DNA of 34,306 nucleotides, from assembly GCA_002284615.2 (NCBI GenBank), contig MU069540.1:260490-294795 (forward strand), read 5' to 3'. This document shows positions 1-11,205 of this stretch, piece by piece. Every line of letters begins with the position of its first letter. Position 1 is the first letter of the stretch. A program made the translations under genes and the position numbers. This DNA comes from Dunaliella salina (taxonomy: Eukaryota > Chlorophyta > Chlorophyceae > Chlamydomonadales > Dunaliellaceae). The notes under the pieces were generated by a model. That model did not search any database. It was not told where the DNA came from and was given only the letters and a program-made list of their open reading frames with translations.

Positions 1-67
<67 letters not shown>
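1..67. repeat. (AG)n microsatellite
   Basis: Uninterrupted AG dinucleotide run at the left window edge. It directly abuts a retrotransposon 3'-end fragment. Confidence 0.98.
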
Positions 68-69
<2 letters not shown>

Positions 70-190
70 AAATATGCATACTTGAACCTGAGATTGCAAA
101 CTCACACTGTAACCAGACTTCAATCCCGCAGCTCAAGAACTCCAAACAGGAATAACAAAGTGACTCTGCATACCGTACATGAAGTATATC
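68..190 (+). pseudogene. Fragment of retroelement endonuclease tail (RLE family)
   Basis: In one plus-strand frame the stretch reads TVTRLQSRSSRTPNRNNKVT followed by LHT. This closely matches the segment TITRLKTRSSRNPNRNNKVT of the minus-strand copy at 19.4-19.9 kb. It is therefore a short remnant of the same C-terminal endonuclease module that recurs across 18.6-31 kb, cut off on the left by the AG repeat. No start, stop or flanking duplication can be assigned. Confidence 0.7.
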
Positions 191-264
191 ATCCCATAAA
201 AATAATGTTTTTGAGGGGTGCACGGTGACTGCGGAAAGCAGGAAAAATATTTATTTTTGGGTCC

Positions 265-640
265 TGCGGGAAAGCCCAGAGGCAGGCAACTCCAGCCTAA
301 ATTCGGTCATTTTTGGGATGCTCATGGCATATGTTGCGCCCAATTGGCAGGATTAAGCTTAGCTGCTAAATGTAGCTCTTTTAATGAGGATTCCATAGAC
401 CTAGGAATGAAAGCCTGCCACTTGGGCGCAACATGCCTAATTCTCAGTGGCGTGNACCCTACTTTTTGGCCTTTTTTTGGCTGTTTCTCACTACATCAGA
501 TCACCCACTGCACCAAATTACATGATTTTTAGTGCTCTGGGATTCTTATACGTAAGGAAACCCATTGCAAAAAGAATGGAGGGAAAAGACCCAGTAGCTG
601 GTGTTTGGTGGCGATATTAGCCATTTTCTCACATAAAATG
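265..640 (+). repeat. Unnamed dispersed repeat, copy 1
   Basis: Matches the reverse complement of 9845-10190 along most of its length. Shared blocks include the GTGGCGTG-ACCCT segment, CTGCACCAAATT, CCATTGCAAAAA-AATGGAG and a TTAGCCATTTTC-like end. It contains an internal imperfect hairpin (stems near 331-352 and 414-435, centred on TTGCGCCCAATTGGCA). No convincing coding capacity; probably a non-autonomous element. Position 455 is N. Confidence 0.6.
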
Positions 641-1984
641 CAGAATCTGGATCTTCATGTACCTCATGAGCTTTAATACAGTGTATCTAAGTACACAGGG
701 TGACTTACTCGAGTATAAGCATATGCTCTGGTAGCTTATAATGTCAGCTACACATACATGCACAAATTGTCTCAATCGGGTAAAGTGGCTGTGATTGGTA
801 GCACGCTAAGCGCAAAAAAGGAGCATATTTGGGCTATTGCTGAGTGACACCCCTCTGGGGAAAGCCCAGGAAAGTGAAAAAAAAATATATAGTTGAGGAT
901 GGCAGTGGTGATGTTGATAATGGTGGTGATGATGGCCTGGAAGCGGGGGAGGATGAGGAAGAGGAGAGCGATTAGAGTCCGTGAGATCTATACCGCACAG
1001 CTCCATGACCAGTTCGCACCCCCTTTTTTCAGCAATTGTATTTCTCCATTATGCATCAGTACGCACCCTGCTTAAAGGTTTTTTCCCAAGCACCATTACG
1101 CACCTTTACACATCTTCACGCACCTTTACGCACCCCCCTGAAAAAACCCATTAAGCATTACGCATCCGTTGAAAAAAGATATATAATGTGCAATGGGCGC
1201 GTAGTGGTACGGTAATGTGTGAAACAAATCGGCCAGGTTGATGCATGGCTTCTAGAGCACTGTTTGTAATGGATGTTAAAGCACTGAGTAAGTTGGTCAT
1301 GTGTTGATGAATGACATTCTTTCATGCTGAGTTTTGAATCTTTGGAGAAGGATTGAGACAGAGTGTGCCTGTACTCCATGCTTTCAAATGCAGCTTTTGT
1401 TATTTTTTGGATTTTGGGGGCTTTGGACAAGTGGGAGTGATAGTTGCAGTTGGATTCCATCTGGTTCTGAATTTCCTGAGGAGTCAAGATAGTGTCATGC
1501 ATGCTCACGTGCAGGACCAGTGCTGCCACCCTTCCGCTTTGTAGCTTCTTCTTCATAGCCGCAACAAGCTTACACATGCAGGGGGGCACCAGAACACATG
1601 CAGGGGTACACCAGAAGTTTTTGGGCACATAGCCCGTGCTGGGAACCATATAGTTATTACCCGGGGGGTGCGGAATTAAGACGAGAAACAACAAGAAATT
1701 GTTTTTTGAGGGGTGTGGATAACATTTAGGTAAGGTATCATGTAAATTGGTGTTTACACCACTATTTGCAATTAATGCGCGATCGAACCTCCTATCTGGG
1801 TCTTACCAAGCAAAAAGCTGAACCACATGCAAAACAGCTTAGCTGCAAAAAATTGACGCCCATCATGAATTAACTCAGAGGGCTGCTGGGGGATTTTTGC
1901 TGGGCGCACGGTGGACAGCAGGAGAAGGAGGGTTCGGGCGTCTAGGAGCATGGTGGACACCCCCCCCCCCCCAATCATCATTAA
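641..1984. other. No gene recognised
   Basis: No ORF with recognisable similarity. A minus-strand ORF of 178 codons lies at 1158-1694 but shows no domain, repeat or splice context. Around 1058-1160 the phrase TACGCACC recurs several times at irregular spacing. A C-run lies at about 1960-1972. Confidence 0.5.
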
Positions 1985-2145
1985 CTCTCCCTGGCTCTCT
2001 CCTAGGCTAGCTGTGTCTGGTGTAGGTTTTGAGGGCCTTCTAGTGAGGCCTCTAATCTTCTGGTGAGGCCTCTAAGTTTCCAGTTAGGGGTACTTCCCTC
2101 AATGCACGCAGCCTCTGGCCTATGGAGATTTTTCTTTTTAGTGGG
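1985..2145 (+). repeat. Retroelement 3'-UTR fragment
   Basis: The CTCTCTCCTAGGCTAG block, the GTGAGGCCTCTAA block (present twice here) and the terminal CCCTCAATGCACGCAGCCT segment match the 3' UTRs at 19080-19330 (minus) and 30310-30470 (minus). It ends in a T-rich tail. A severely 5'-truncated copy in plus orientation. Confidence 0.65.
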
Positions 2146-2783
2146 AATATTTGAAAATAACATTCTGCCCCTTTTTCTGGAGCATCACAAAAATCGCAGG
2201 TAGGTTCCAAGGTTGCAATGAAAAAGGAGACATCCATTATGATCCAGGTAGGAAAGTGTGTTATCCAGAGGGGCTTGGCAGGTGCAGCTGTGTAATACTA
2301 TCCCATCCTATCCATGTGGCTTGCTCAACACACAATGTTCGGTTAATCAGCCAAAAATGGGCCAGGCAAAAAAATGTGTAAAAAAATCTGTAGTCAAATT
2401 GGTATAGTGCACTTCAGATACAGTTGGGCAGAATGTAGGGGGAGTTTGTGATGGCCACTGCTTGGCTGGGGGAGCACAGCAGTTATGATGAGTTCAGTTC
2501 TTGCTGTTGACTCTCGCGGACGATACGATTAACCCTTCTCTAGTAGGCCAAATGTCAGGCCCTTAAAGAAAGAAAGCAAGCTGCTTTGAGTCCAAAAGAG
2601 ACAATCCTTCTATTTCCTTTTTAAAGATTTCCTCCTCTGTATTTCCTCTTCAAAGATTTACAGCACAAACAATGCCATCCATTCAAGCAAGCTGAGCAAC
2701 ATGGGCAGTGCCATCCATTTAAGGGTTAAAAGGGGTGGCCTACAGCCCCAAACTCTGGCTGTTTGGCTGCCGGCGAAACAATC
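2146..2783. other. No gene recognised
   Basis: No supported coding region. A short phrase near 2675-2720 (AAGCAAGCTG-GCAACATGGGC) recurs near 4535-4560, a small dispersed repeat. Confidence 0.4.
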
Positions 2784-3530
2784 TCAGCCAGCATCAAAAA
2801 TTGATACCAACTCTGACGAAGTTTTAAAAATGTGTACGAAATCGAGAAAAGTATTGATCTCAGGATCAGTCAAAACGTGGTAGCAAAGCGAGGTAGCTCG
2901 CCAAGAAAGGAATGAAGTCAGAGTTTGGAAGCTGGGCAAAAGTATGTAATGGTTTGAAAAGATCAATGAACAAGCCCTTGTATTTTCTGCGCAGCTCCAG
3001 GCAATTGCAACAGAAGAGAACATGTTTATCGTCCTGGACTTCAGCAAACTCATACTTGTCACAAATGTTTGAACCACCCAGCCACTTACAGGATTTGATT
3101 CAAGCAGTGGGCACAAAGCCTCAACCTACTCATGTTCCTTATGACTCCTTTATCCAGATCTTGAAATAAATATGCTGAGATACGAAAGGGTGTGTGCGCT
3201 GTTTGATTGAAAGGCCTCCCGCACCAATGATGGTCACTGCATTCCTGTTCACTCCTCGGGGACTTAAAGCATCCGCTTCCCTCCATATCTTATGCTGCCT
3301 GTACCTCCAATCCCCTCAGAAATCCTGCTTGGGGATCTTTGAAGCACTCAGCGTCTTTTGCTTAAACATGTCCTCATGGCGCATGCCATTACAGGCTGTA
3401 GACACATGTGCAGACCAACAAGACTCTTCCCTAATAGTCAGGTGCAAATCCGCTTTTAGCTCTCTTCGTAATGTCACGCAATGAGGCGGTCTCACTGTTT
3501 GAATCAAGCATACTGTTGAAAATTAATAAT
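2784..3530 (-). pseudogene. L1-type LINE ORF2 C-terminal fragment
   Basis: Minus-strand frames give segments typical of the C-terminal end of algal/plant L1-type ORF2: ISAYLFQDLDKGVIRNMSRL, then LCAHCLNQIL, then EVQDDKHVLFCCNCLELRRK and a leucine-rich end FIPFLASYLALLPRF. The conserved H/C residues of the downstream Cys-rich motif are partly preserved. Several frameshifts and stops separate the blocks, so this is a dead copy. A second, independently decayed fragment of the same class lies at 20.4-21.06 kb, also on the minus strand. Left and right limits are approximate. Confidence 0.7.
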
Positions 3531-3538
3531 GGCCCTAA

Positions 3539-5648
3539 ACAGGAGGGTGTAGGAATCATGACTTTTGGAAACCACATAAGAACTATATATTCGGAATCCT
3601 GAGATCGAGAGGATTCGAATGGTATATGTATGAGTCCAATCGGAGAGGGTCGTTGGTGGGTGGTCCCTCAGGGGGGTTTCGACTTTTTGGGACCCCCCCT
3701 CCAGAATTTTTCTGAGCCATTTTCTCGAAGTTTTAAATATACCAATGGATTCCTGAGCTTCAGAACCGTCGATTGGCACCCTTTTTAAGGAAATTGGTTA
3801 AAAGTAGGAGTCTCTGTGCATGGATCAGAGTCAGTGCCACATGCGCATGGGCATAGGTTGCTGGGGATGTGAAGGCATACATGCAGCAAACAAATCCAAA
3901 CTTCCATGACAGTGAAAATGTATAATACATCCTTGCATGGTGAAGTCAGAAGGGCAGTTAATGGACTGCAAGCCAGTCGTGGGTGCCTGGAAGGGCAGGT
4001 TTGCATGGGCGTCCGTTCACCAGTTTTTGCCCAACAACTCTGCTCCAACTCAATGTTTGATTGTGATGAGTATGCAAATCGATAGCTATTTAAAAAAGGA
4101 GCAGATTGGTACCCTTATTGTGGGGTGGGGGGCAAGCTTTGGGGGGGAGGGGGGGTGGGTGGTCATTCTGGGCCTCCAGCCCAACTTTTTGTGATGACGT
4201 CCACTATTTTTTTTCACCGTCCTGCCCTAAACCAAAAAAATTATTGAGGCTCTCAGCCATATTCTCTCAGTACTGGCCAGTTCGTGGCAGAACTCTTCAC
4301 ACCTGGAAAACGCCTTAAAAGGGCACAATTACCTTCTCTGCAACTGGCTTTTGAACTCACTGCCTTCTCATAGATGTTCAGTTCCCCACACTTGGCACGC
4401 ATACATCCTGGCCGGAATGCTATAACTTAAAGAGCCAAACCTGAGCGTGAGGCCTATTCCTTCAAGGAATAAGTAAGCCCATGTTCATGCACAAACTTCT
4501 TAATCCTTCATTCATACTTCATTATCCATCCATTTAAGCAAGCTGGGCAACATGGGCTCAAGGGAGGCTGCTGAACGGGTCCCTACCTGTGCTTCAGTTG
4601 ACATTTGTGAGACTGCCAGTGGTCTGTTTGGCTACAGGCACTGGTGACCTCCTTGCTGAAGCTAAGCTGCCCTTCCTGGCAGATTCAGCTACTAGTTACA
4701 TAGTATATAGCCCAATGCTAGCTGCGCTATGTTGGTGGGACTCATTACAAGTGCTTGGACTGTAGAGCCTTTCTTTCACGCATGCTGGCAATTGCCTACC
4801 CTAGATTCACTTTAACTACACTCCCTGAAATCCATCTTCATAGATACACTTCGTGGCTTGCTGGCGCAATTTAGTGTCACGTAAGATATTCACATACGTA
4901 CAAATGTTGGCTCGCATACTCAAATTCTTTTGTTCCAGCAGGAGGGTAAAAAAAAATTCTCCTGGACGTCATGTCAAAATTTTGGGTGGGACCCCCCTGA
5001 GGGACCCACCACCCCCAAAACCCCCCTTCCAGTGCCACAATCCAGACAAAAAGGATACCAATCTGCTCCTCTTTCAATTCCCCATCCATTTGCATACCAA
5101 TTGCAATGAAAAATTGAGTTGGACCAGAGTTATGGGGCAGAAACTAAGGAGCGGACGCCCATGCAAATCTGCCCTTTCATGCACCCATAACTGGCTTGTA
5201 AGTACTCAAAGTTTCAATCTGACTTCACCGTACAGGAACACATTAAAGTTTGTCACTTTCCTGGAAGTTTGAACTGGGTTGCTGCATGTTTGCCTCCACA
5301 CCTCCTAATGCCCACACCCACGCGCATGTTGCACTGACTCTGATTCATGCACAGAGACCCCCCATTTCACCTAATTTGCTAGAAAACGGTGCCAATCGAC
5401 AGTTCTTGAGCTCAGGATTCTGATGGTATACTTAAAATTTTGAAAGTGTCTCAGAAAAATTCTGGAGGGGGGGTCCCAAAAAGTCCGGACCCCCCTCGAC
5501 CACCCACCCCCACCAACCTTCTCCGATTGGACCCATATATATATATATATATCAATCGATAGCACTTGAGCTCAGGATTCCGAATATATAGTTTTTAATT
5601 GGATTTGTACATGACGTCCAAAAGTTATGCTTCCTGTATGCTCCTGGT
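3539..5648. repeat. Large inverted repeat, arms of about 700 bp
   Basis: The arm at about 3539-4245 matches the reverse complement of about 4920-5648 nearly throughout. Shared landmarks: AACTATATATTCGGAATCCT, TTTTTGGGACCCCCC, TCTCTGTGCATG-ATCAGAGTCAG, GCATGGGCGTCCG and GAGCAGATTGGTA. A spacer of about 675 bp separates the arms. Each arm is itself bounded by short inverted TGGACGTCATG-type ends (near 4962 and 5612 in the right arm), so this may be two copies of a 650-bp TIR element head to head rather than one foldback element. No transposase was seen. An AT dinucleotide run lies at about 5536-5552. Confidence 0.75.
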
Positions 5649-5655
5649 TCCAGCC

Positions 5656-6619
5656 TGCATTTCTGCATCACAAAATGCATGATTTGGCCGTTTTAAGACT
5701 CAAGGCAACAAAGCTGTTCCAAAAGTGAAGACATCCCAGTATGCTCAAGATGCTTAGTGCCACTAGATTAAAAAAAATACAGCTCCAGGGGATTTTATCC
5801 TCTGAGCAGAAGCATGTCAAGCTTTTCAACATGGCAACAGTGAAGAAAGCACAAGTAACAGCTGCAGGGAGTGTACATCAACAAGTCCTTGGCCAGCAAA
5901 GAAAAGCAGTCAGTCGTTTTGACTGGAGGCTTTCTTTTCCTTGTCATCTTGCAACCTTGTTCATCAACATGACCTGGGCAGGCACATGGGTGAATAATCC
6001 TAATGTACAATGCTTGTGGTACAGAGCCCTTGATAGATGGCAGTGCAGCCAATCATAGATAAAACTGGCGACATTGCTGAGAGCGCCTCTTGAAACTCAG
6101 CAGACCTGCAGAATTCCACCCATCGTGGGCAGGCACACCTGCAGCTAGGTATGCTCGGGGAAGCCTAGGACACAACAGCCAATTGTTGCTGCCCTGACCA
6201 CTCACGCCCCTCCAACGCATGATGGGACCCCATCATCCGAGCGCAATCTTCATGACGCACAGGTACACGATGGGCAAGTTGGTCCTCGAGCCAGCTCACA
6301 TCCAAGCCAGGCAGCATGGGCGCAGCTCTCAGTAACTACAGGCAGCAACAAAGGCATAAAGGAGAACCATGAAGAGTCAGGTTGCCAGAGTTTGTTTAGG
6401 CCTGCCTCTTCTAGACATATGTCCTTCATTTCCCAAATTTGCATGCATTTGCAGCTGCTCCTTCACACCACAGCACATGACCCACCATTCCTAGCTGATG
6501 GCGCCTCCCTGTAAATCTGTGAATCAAAGCCAATCCTGGTCTGCCTACTTTTTTAAGAGTATCTTGAGCGATGTCCTTAGCCACGCGCAAGCGGGCCGCC
6601 TCTTCATCCTAACTGCTTG
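5656..6619. other. No gene recognised
   Basis: Short overlapping ORFs on both strands (about 105 codons plus, 85 codons minus around 5741-6058) show no known motif and no matching splice sites. Nothing else stands out. Confidence 0.4.
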
Positions 6620-6700
6620 GTGAGGCCCCTGCTAGCTTGCCAGTCAGGGAACCCTTCCTGCACGCAGCCTACGGCCTGCAGAAAGGTTTCTTTGGTCGTT
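6620..6700 (+). repeat. Retroelement 3'-UTR fragment
   Basis: GGTGAGGCC, a CAGTCAGGGAACCCTTCC block, TGCACGCAGCCTACGGCCTG and a T-rich end parallel the 3' end at 1985-2145. A short, 5'-truncated plus-orientation remnant. Confidence 0.55.
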
Positions 6701-7177
6701 GATGATCCCGGATGCCCACTTTGCTTAGCCGCGCCGCTATCATGGTTGTTGAGCTGCAACAAATAGTTTTCCCACCACATCCTTCAATGGTGAGCTGCGC
6801 CAGGGGGGAGAAATTTGGGTGCAGCAGCCTGAGGGTTGGGCGCAACAGCCTGAATTCAGCAGGGCGGCCCCCACCTTGCATGCAAGCTTTCCAAAGCTCT
6901 CTACGGACCGAAGCAGGCCCCCAGACATGGCGTGAAACACTATCTGCAGCGTTGGTGGGTCCGAGAGGCTCCAGGCCCTGTCGCAGACCCAGGGTTGTTC
7001 AAGGGTTGGGCGCAGCAATAATAGGTATACTGTGCATGTCGTTTTGTACATGGATCGTGTCACAAACCTCACATGCTTCCTTTCTCCAGCTTTATGCTTT
7101 TTCAGAAATTCTTAACTACCTCTTTCCGGAGATGCCTGGTAGACAATGTCATCATTAATGGCCAAAGGGGTGTCCTA

Positions 7178-7805
7178 CGTCCTTTTCAGGATGGGGAATG
7201 GGCAAAAAATTTCGATTTGAATATCAACAATGGATATTGAAAATGGAGCTGTTACCGAATTGAGAAAGCACGCGAGGTGGGATTTTTCCAATTTGAGCGT
7301 TGAGGCAGCCCTCTTTCCCTTCATCATAGAAGGCACTTTACACAGGGGCTTTACACAGGGGCTTACCCTAGCGAGCTTAGCAAATGCAAGCCCAATGAGG
7401 GGCAATTAAGATCCCTGAAGGAGTGCAACCAACCGTCAAGCGCAATCAGATCTTCCCTGTGGGCCATAGCTAGGTTGGATGATTCCTGGCAAACATTGCT
7501 GCTCCAAGGCCGGGCCTGTTGGGTCCTTGGGGTCTGCGGGTCATTGGTGGTTGCATGGGGTGCTTCGATCGTATCCAGTGCAAGCGTGTGCGCGTCACTG
7601 ACCAGACGCAGGCCGATGGGAGGGAGCTGCACGTTTGGGGTCTCGCCTGCAGGTAAGGGGGGCTGCTGCTGCGCTCCAATTGGAGAAAAGCCCGCCTGAT
7701 GTGCTTTCCTTCGGCACCAGCTCCATTTTCGAAACCCGTTTTCAATTTTTGAAAACCAAGAATTTTCACCCTTTTCCGACCCTGAAAAGAACAGTGGACA
7801 TTCCT
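7178..7805. repeat. Diverged inverted repeat, arms of about 145 bp
   Basis: 7178-7322 matches the reverse complement of about 7655-7805. Both start with a CCTTTTCAGG/TCTTTTCAGG block and share GAAAATGGAGCTG, a following CCGAA, AAAGCAC, CCAATT-GAGCG and a final CAGCCC. Identity is roughly 70% by eye. The 330-bp interior has no recognisable coding capacity. A decayed TIR element is likely. Confidence 0.5.
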
Positions 7806-8262
7806 TCCGTCATTCATGTCAGCCTAGCAGCCATGGGCTTTGACTGATGGCTCCTCTTGCGCCAAACTGTGTAAACCGAGTGTGTGGATGACCTGCTGCC
7901 AGCATCCATCATCATCAAGCTTGGCATACAAGTTGCCAGGCCCCTCAGCACCCCCATCTGCAGAGTGGAAAGGCTGCATCAGCATGGAGAGCCCGTGCAT
8001 TAGGGGCGCAATATTTTCATATGTAACGCTGCAAGCTGGTTGGCTCACTGCTGTACTTGGCCCCCTCACATGCCCGGACATCACCTTCGCCATTGGCATG
8101 TTGGGCAGGAAAATGCATGCACCTACCACAGCCCACATGTCAAGCGCCATGAGTGTGCTAGGTCACTTGGTAGGTACCAAGGGCATTCCTGGCATATAAC
8201 CAGCATCCCCACATCCATGCTGCTGCTGCTGCCACTATACTACAAACATGGGCTTGCAGACC

Positions 8263-8263
<1 letters not shown>

Positions 8264-8302
<39 letters not shown>
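8264..8302 (+). repeat. (CAG)n trinucleotide repeat
   Basis: About 13 CAG units lying within the copia RNase H region, just upstream of the ADYTRD block. Confidence 0.95.
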
Positions 8303-8303
<1 letters not shown>

Positions 8304-8704
8304 GGATGTGCATGGGTGCAACAATGCTGATTATACTAGGGATGCGAATCCTCGCAAATCCACCACCGAGTGTGTGTTCCTTCCAGATGGTGGTGTAATC
8401 AGCGTAATCAGCAGGTCCTCCATGAGGCAAAGCACTGTCTCCACCAGCACCATGGAGGCAAAATATGTGGCCACCCAATTCTCTGGTCAGGGAGGCACTC
8501 AGGCTGCGGGTGCCGGTGGAGGATTTGAAGGGGTGTTGGAGAATTGGGCTTGGCAACAGGTCGACCATGCAGCTGCAAGCTGGCAGCCGGCCTGCACCGG
8601 CGCAGCTCCCCAAACTCTTCATTCATCATTGAATGCCCAGAGCACATTGTATCATGTCCCCAAGCAGCATGGGGTCATGCGTGAAGAGGTAGCACACTTC
8701 TGCC

Positions 8705-9250
8705 AGCACTTTGCGTATGACTCCATGCTGCGAGGGGGCGCATGCACTCTGCTTGCACCAGGGCTCAGGAGATAGCTGCATACTTCCTTACAAAGGCCCT
8801 TTTGCTCGCGCGTGCCACTACTCACACATGACCCCATGCTGCATGGAAACATGCGCTTTGCCTACAGCAGGGCCAAAGGGATGGCTGCATACTTCCTAAT
8901 AAAGGCTCTGATGCATTTGTTGTTTTTGCCACCACTTTGCATATGGCCCCACGCTGCGCAGGGACATGCGCTTTGCCTACAGCAAGGCCAAAGGGATGGC
9001 TGCATACTTCCTAACAAAGGCTCTGACGCATTTGTGTGTCACTACTTTGCATATGGCCCCATGCTGCATGGAAACATGCGCTTTGCCTACAGCAGGGCCA
9101 AAGGGATGGCTGCATACTTCCTAACAGAGGCCCTTACGCATTTGTGTGCCACCACTTTGCATATGGCCCCATGCTGCGCAGGGACGTGCGATGTGCCTAC
9201 AGCAGGGCCAAAGGGATGGCTGCATACTTCCTAACAAAGGCTCTCACACT
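8705..9250 (+). repeat. 110-bp tandem repeat of the copia 3' end, five units
   Basis: The phrase GGCCAAAGGGATGGCTGCAT starts at 8871, 8986, 9096 and 9206 (spacing 115, 110, 110), with a diverged unit before it at about 8761. Each unit encodes HFAYGPMLxxxMRFAYSRAK followed by GMAAYFLTKALTH in one frame, which is the C-terminal block of copia RNase H. As the 110/115-bp period is not a multiple of 3, the coding frame alternates between units. Only the last unit runs on into the normal copia end. Confidence 0.85.
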
Positions 9251-9844
9251 TGACAAGTTCTGGCACTGCTGTGAGCTGACTGGAATGGCCCTAATTGGCA
9301 AGAAAATAAATTTGCTTGCAGGTCTGGACGTTTGGTTAATTCGAGGGCTACCTCCAAATTGACTCCTGAGTTTCCAGTTCCACAGAGCCTGCATTTGTGA
9401 CGTACTGCTTGTGAACCTTGAATTTGATGCTCAAACAGAGCTGTTCTGGCAGAAAAATTTAAGGGACTGCTGAGACAGCAGCCTGAGCGAGAGAATTTTG
9501 GAACGCAGGCTTGGCTGGTACAGCTCTTTGTGTCACCTGCGTGAAGGACCTAAACTCTGCACTATGATTAGATCATTATAATGCCTAGATTAATTTGTCC
9601 ATTTTCCTTGGATTTATCCAGAGGGGGCGAACTGAGCAAGTGCCCAAACATGCTCCTTTTCTGGGTTTAAAGTGCAGTAATTCACAGCCACATCATTTGA
9701 TTGGGACAAATCTGGCTTTAAAATGTAGCTCACATTACAAGCTATTCAAGCATGTGCCGTGTACCATGTGCCATGCACCCAAGATTTGTGTGAGTCACCC
9801 TGTGTGCTTAGATAGACTGTGTTAAAGCTCACATGGGTCATGTA

Positions 9845-10190
9845 AACCCTAATGCGATGCTTCCCAAGGGAAAATAGCTGAAATCACCGCACAACACCAA
9901 CCATTCAGTCTTTTAACTCCATTTTTTTGCAATGGTAATCCTTTGTTTCAAGGGCTCCAAATTACCAAAAATCACCCAAATTGGTGCAGTAGATGGTCAG
10001 GAACGGATTTGGCGGTAAAAATGAGGGTTCACGCCACGGCTAATTTGGCATGCGTGCCCCAACTGGCACCTCTGAAACTCAAGCGCTAGAGAAATCCTGA
10101 AGAACTTAAGTATGAAAGGTGCCGGTTGGGGCGCACAATGCACGGAGCAAGCAAAGAATACTTGATTTTGGGCCTCAGATAGCCCCTCTG
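9845..10190 (-). repeat. Unnamed dispersed repeat, copy 2 (inverted)
   Basis: Reverse complement aligns with 265-640. An internal hairpin is better preserved here: 10045-10082 (TGCGTGCCCCAACTGGCACC core) pairs with 10106-10140 (GGTGCCGGTTGGGGCGCAC core). No coding capacity recognised. Confidence 0.6.
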
Positions 10191-10370
10191 GCATTCATCC
10201 CATTTCAATTAGAAGAAAGCTTCTGATCGTGGGTCTCCAGCTTCCCTGACTGCAAATTGTAGTCCAACACTTTTCACAGGTGCTTCCATTTGCCTCAAAA
10301 TTTGGGGAACCATTGGGAACTCCGGCAATGGTGGCCAAACAGGACCAAGGAGGTAAACTGCCGTGCCTTT

Positions 10371-10564
10371 GCATCTGCACTGCAGGCCATCCTCTGCCGC
10401 TTCTTGCCGAAGCTAGGTGAGATGCACATGCTCGGCACCTCTCCTTCATCTGGATTCAATTGGCACCAAATGGCATCAAGATGGTGGAGGGGTGCCGAGC
10501 ATGCACAACTCATGTAGCATCGACAAAAGAGGCGGCGGCTGAGGATGGCCTGCAGTGCAGAAGC
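10371..10564. repeat. Long imperfect hairpin (about 80-bp arms, 27-nt loop)
   Basis: Left arm 10371-10451 and right arm 10479-10564 are reverse complements with gaps. Blocks TCTGCACTGCAGGCCATCCT and GCATGCTCGGCACC-CTCC-CATCT pair almost exactly, with a weaker middle section. Overlapping ORFs on both strands cross it (minus 10295-11023, plus 10460-10921) but have no recognisable domain. Could be a foldback element or a small-RNA precursor. Confidence 0.75.
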
Positions 10565-11040
10565 AACAACTGTAGAGGCGACTTCTACTTCATAAACAAA
10601 AACGAGCTGATTGATCTGGAACTGCTGGTCAACATGATTGCCAAGGCAGGAGTAGTCGAGGAATGGCACAATTTCTATGCGCCTGGGGACACACCGCATG
10701 ATAAGGAAATACTTCTTGCGTCTTCCACATTTCAACCTGAGCCACTTCTTTGCTGTCCACCTAAACACCCAACCATTCAGGGCTTCAGGTATTGTTTGCA
10801 GATGCAGGGGGCAAACAGGGTGAGCGTTGCATTGCTTCACGCTGTGTGCATTTGCAAAGACACTCCCACCATACCAAAGCTGAAAAAGGAAAGGCTGAAA
10901 TTTCCAATTCATGCTTTGTAGCAGAGAATGCAGCGTCAGCCATGGTATCAGAGACTGAGGTGCGTAGCATACTGATGACTCTGCCACCCAGTTCCATGTG
11001 CAGCGCACCCTCCTCTGTACCACACGAAAGCAAAAGCTAG
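10565..11040. other. No gene recognised
   Basis: Both strands are open for more than 120 codons, but the translations carry no motif I know and there is no splice context. Possibly a fragment of an unrecognised element. Confidence 0.35.
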
Positions 11041-11205
11041 TTCCAACTTATACTTGTATGCCCATTGAAGGAAGCCTCTCAGAGCCTTGCACTCTACTAG
11101 GCTCTGTGAAGGTACTACCCAACTTAGTTACACTTGAATGCTCAGTGAAGGAAGCCTCTCAGAGCCTTGCACTCTACTAGGCTCTGTGGAGGTACGGCAC
11201 TACCC
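11041..11205. repeat. 80-bp tandem duplication
   Basis: GAAGGAAGCCTCTCAGAGCC followed by TTGCACTCTACTAGGCTCTGTG recurs with the copies starting at 11067 and 11147. Confidence 0.85.

Larger units (their letters stand above)
7881..9290 (+). pseudogene. Ty1/copia retrotransposon pol remnant (RT end and RNase H)
   Basis: Frames in order show CVDDLL (RT catalytic YVDD motif, Y to C) at 7881; then the copia RT-RNase H linker CPDITFAIGMLGRKMHAPTT followed by AHMS and LGHLVGTKG (about 8065-8195); then RNase H blocks GCNNADYTRDANPRKSTTEC and VSTSTMEAKYVATQ (about 8310-8480), matching the usual GY-DADWAGD, R-STTG and A-S-TEAEY signatures; and lastly the end FAYSRAKGMAAYFLTKAL with LDKFWHCCELTGM. Frameshifts, a CAG expansion and a tandemly repeated 3' end show it is non-functional. 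No LTRs were identified. Confidence 0.85.

Noticed and set aside
1158..1694. Minus-strand ORF of 178 codons
   Set aside because: No recognisable domain, no splice context and no repeat copy elsewhere; length alone is not enough in a 34-kb window.
8158..8622. Minus-strand 154-codon ORF with poly-Ala
   Set aside because: Antisense shadow of the copia RNase H region and its CAG repeat.
10295..11023. Minus-strand ORF of 242 codons and overlapping plus ORF 10460-10921
   Set aside because: Both cross the long hairpin, which forces similar sequence on both strands; neither translation shows a known motif.
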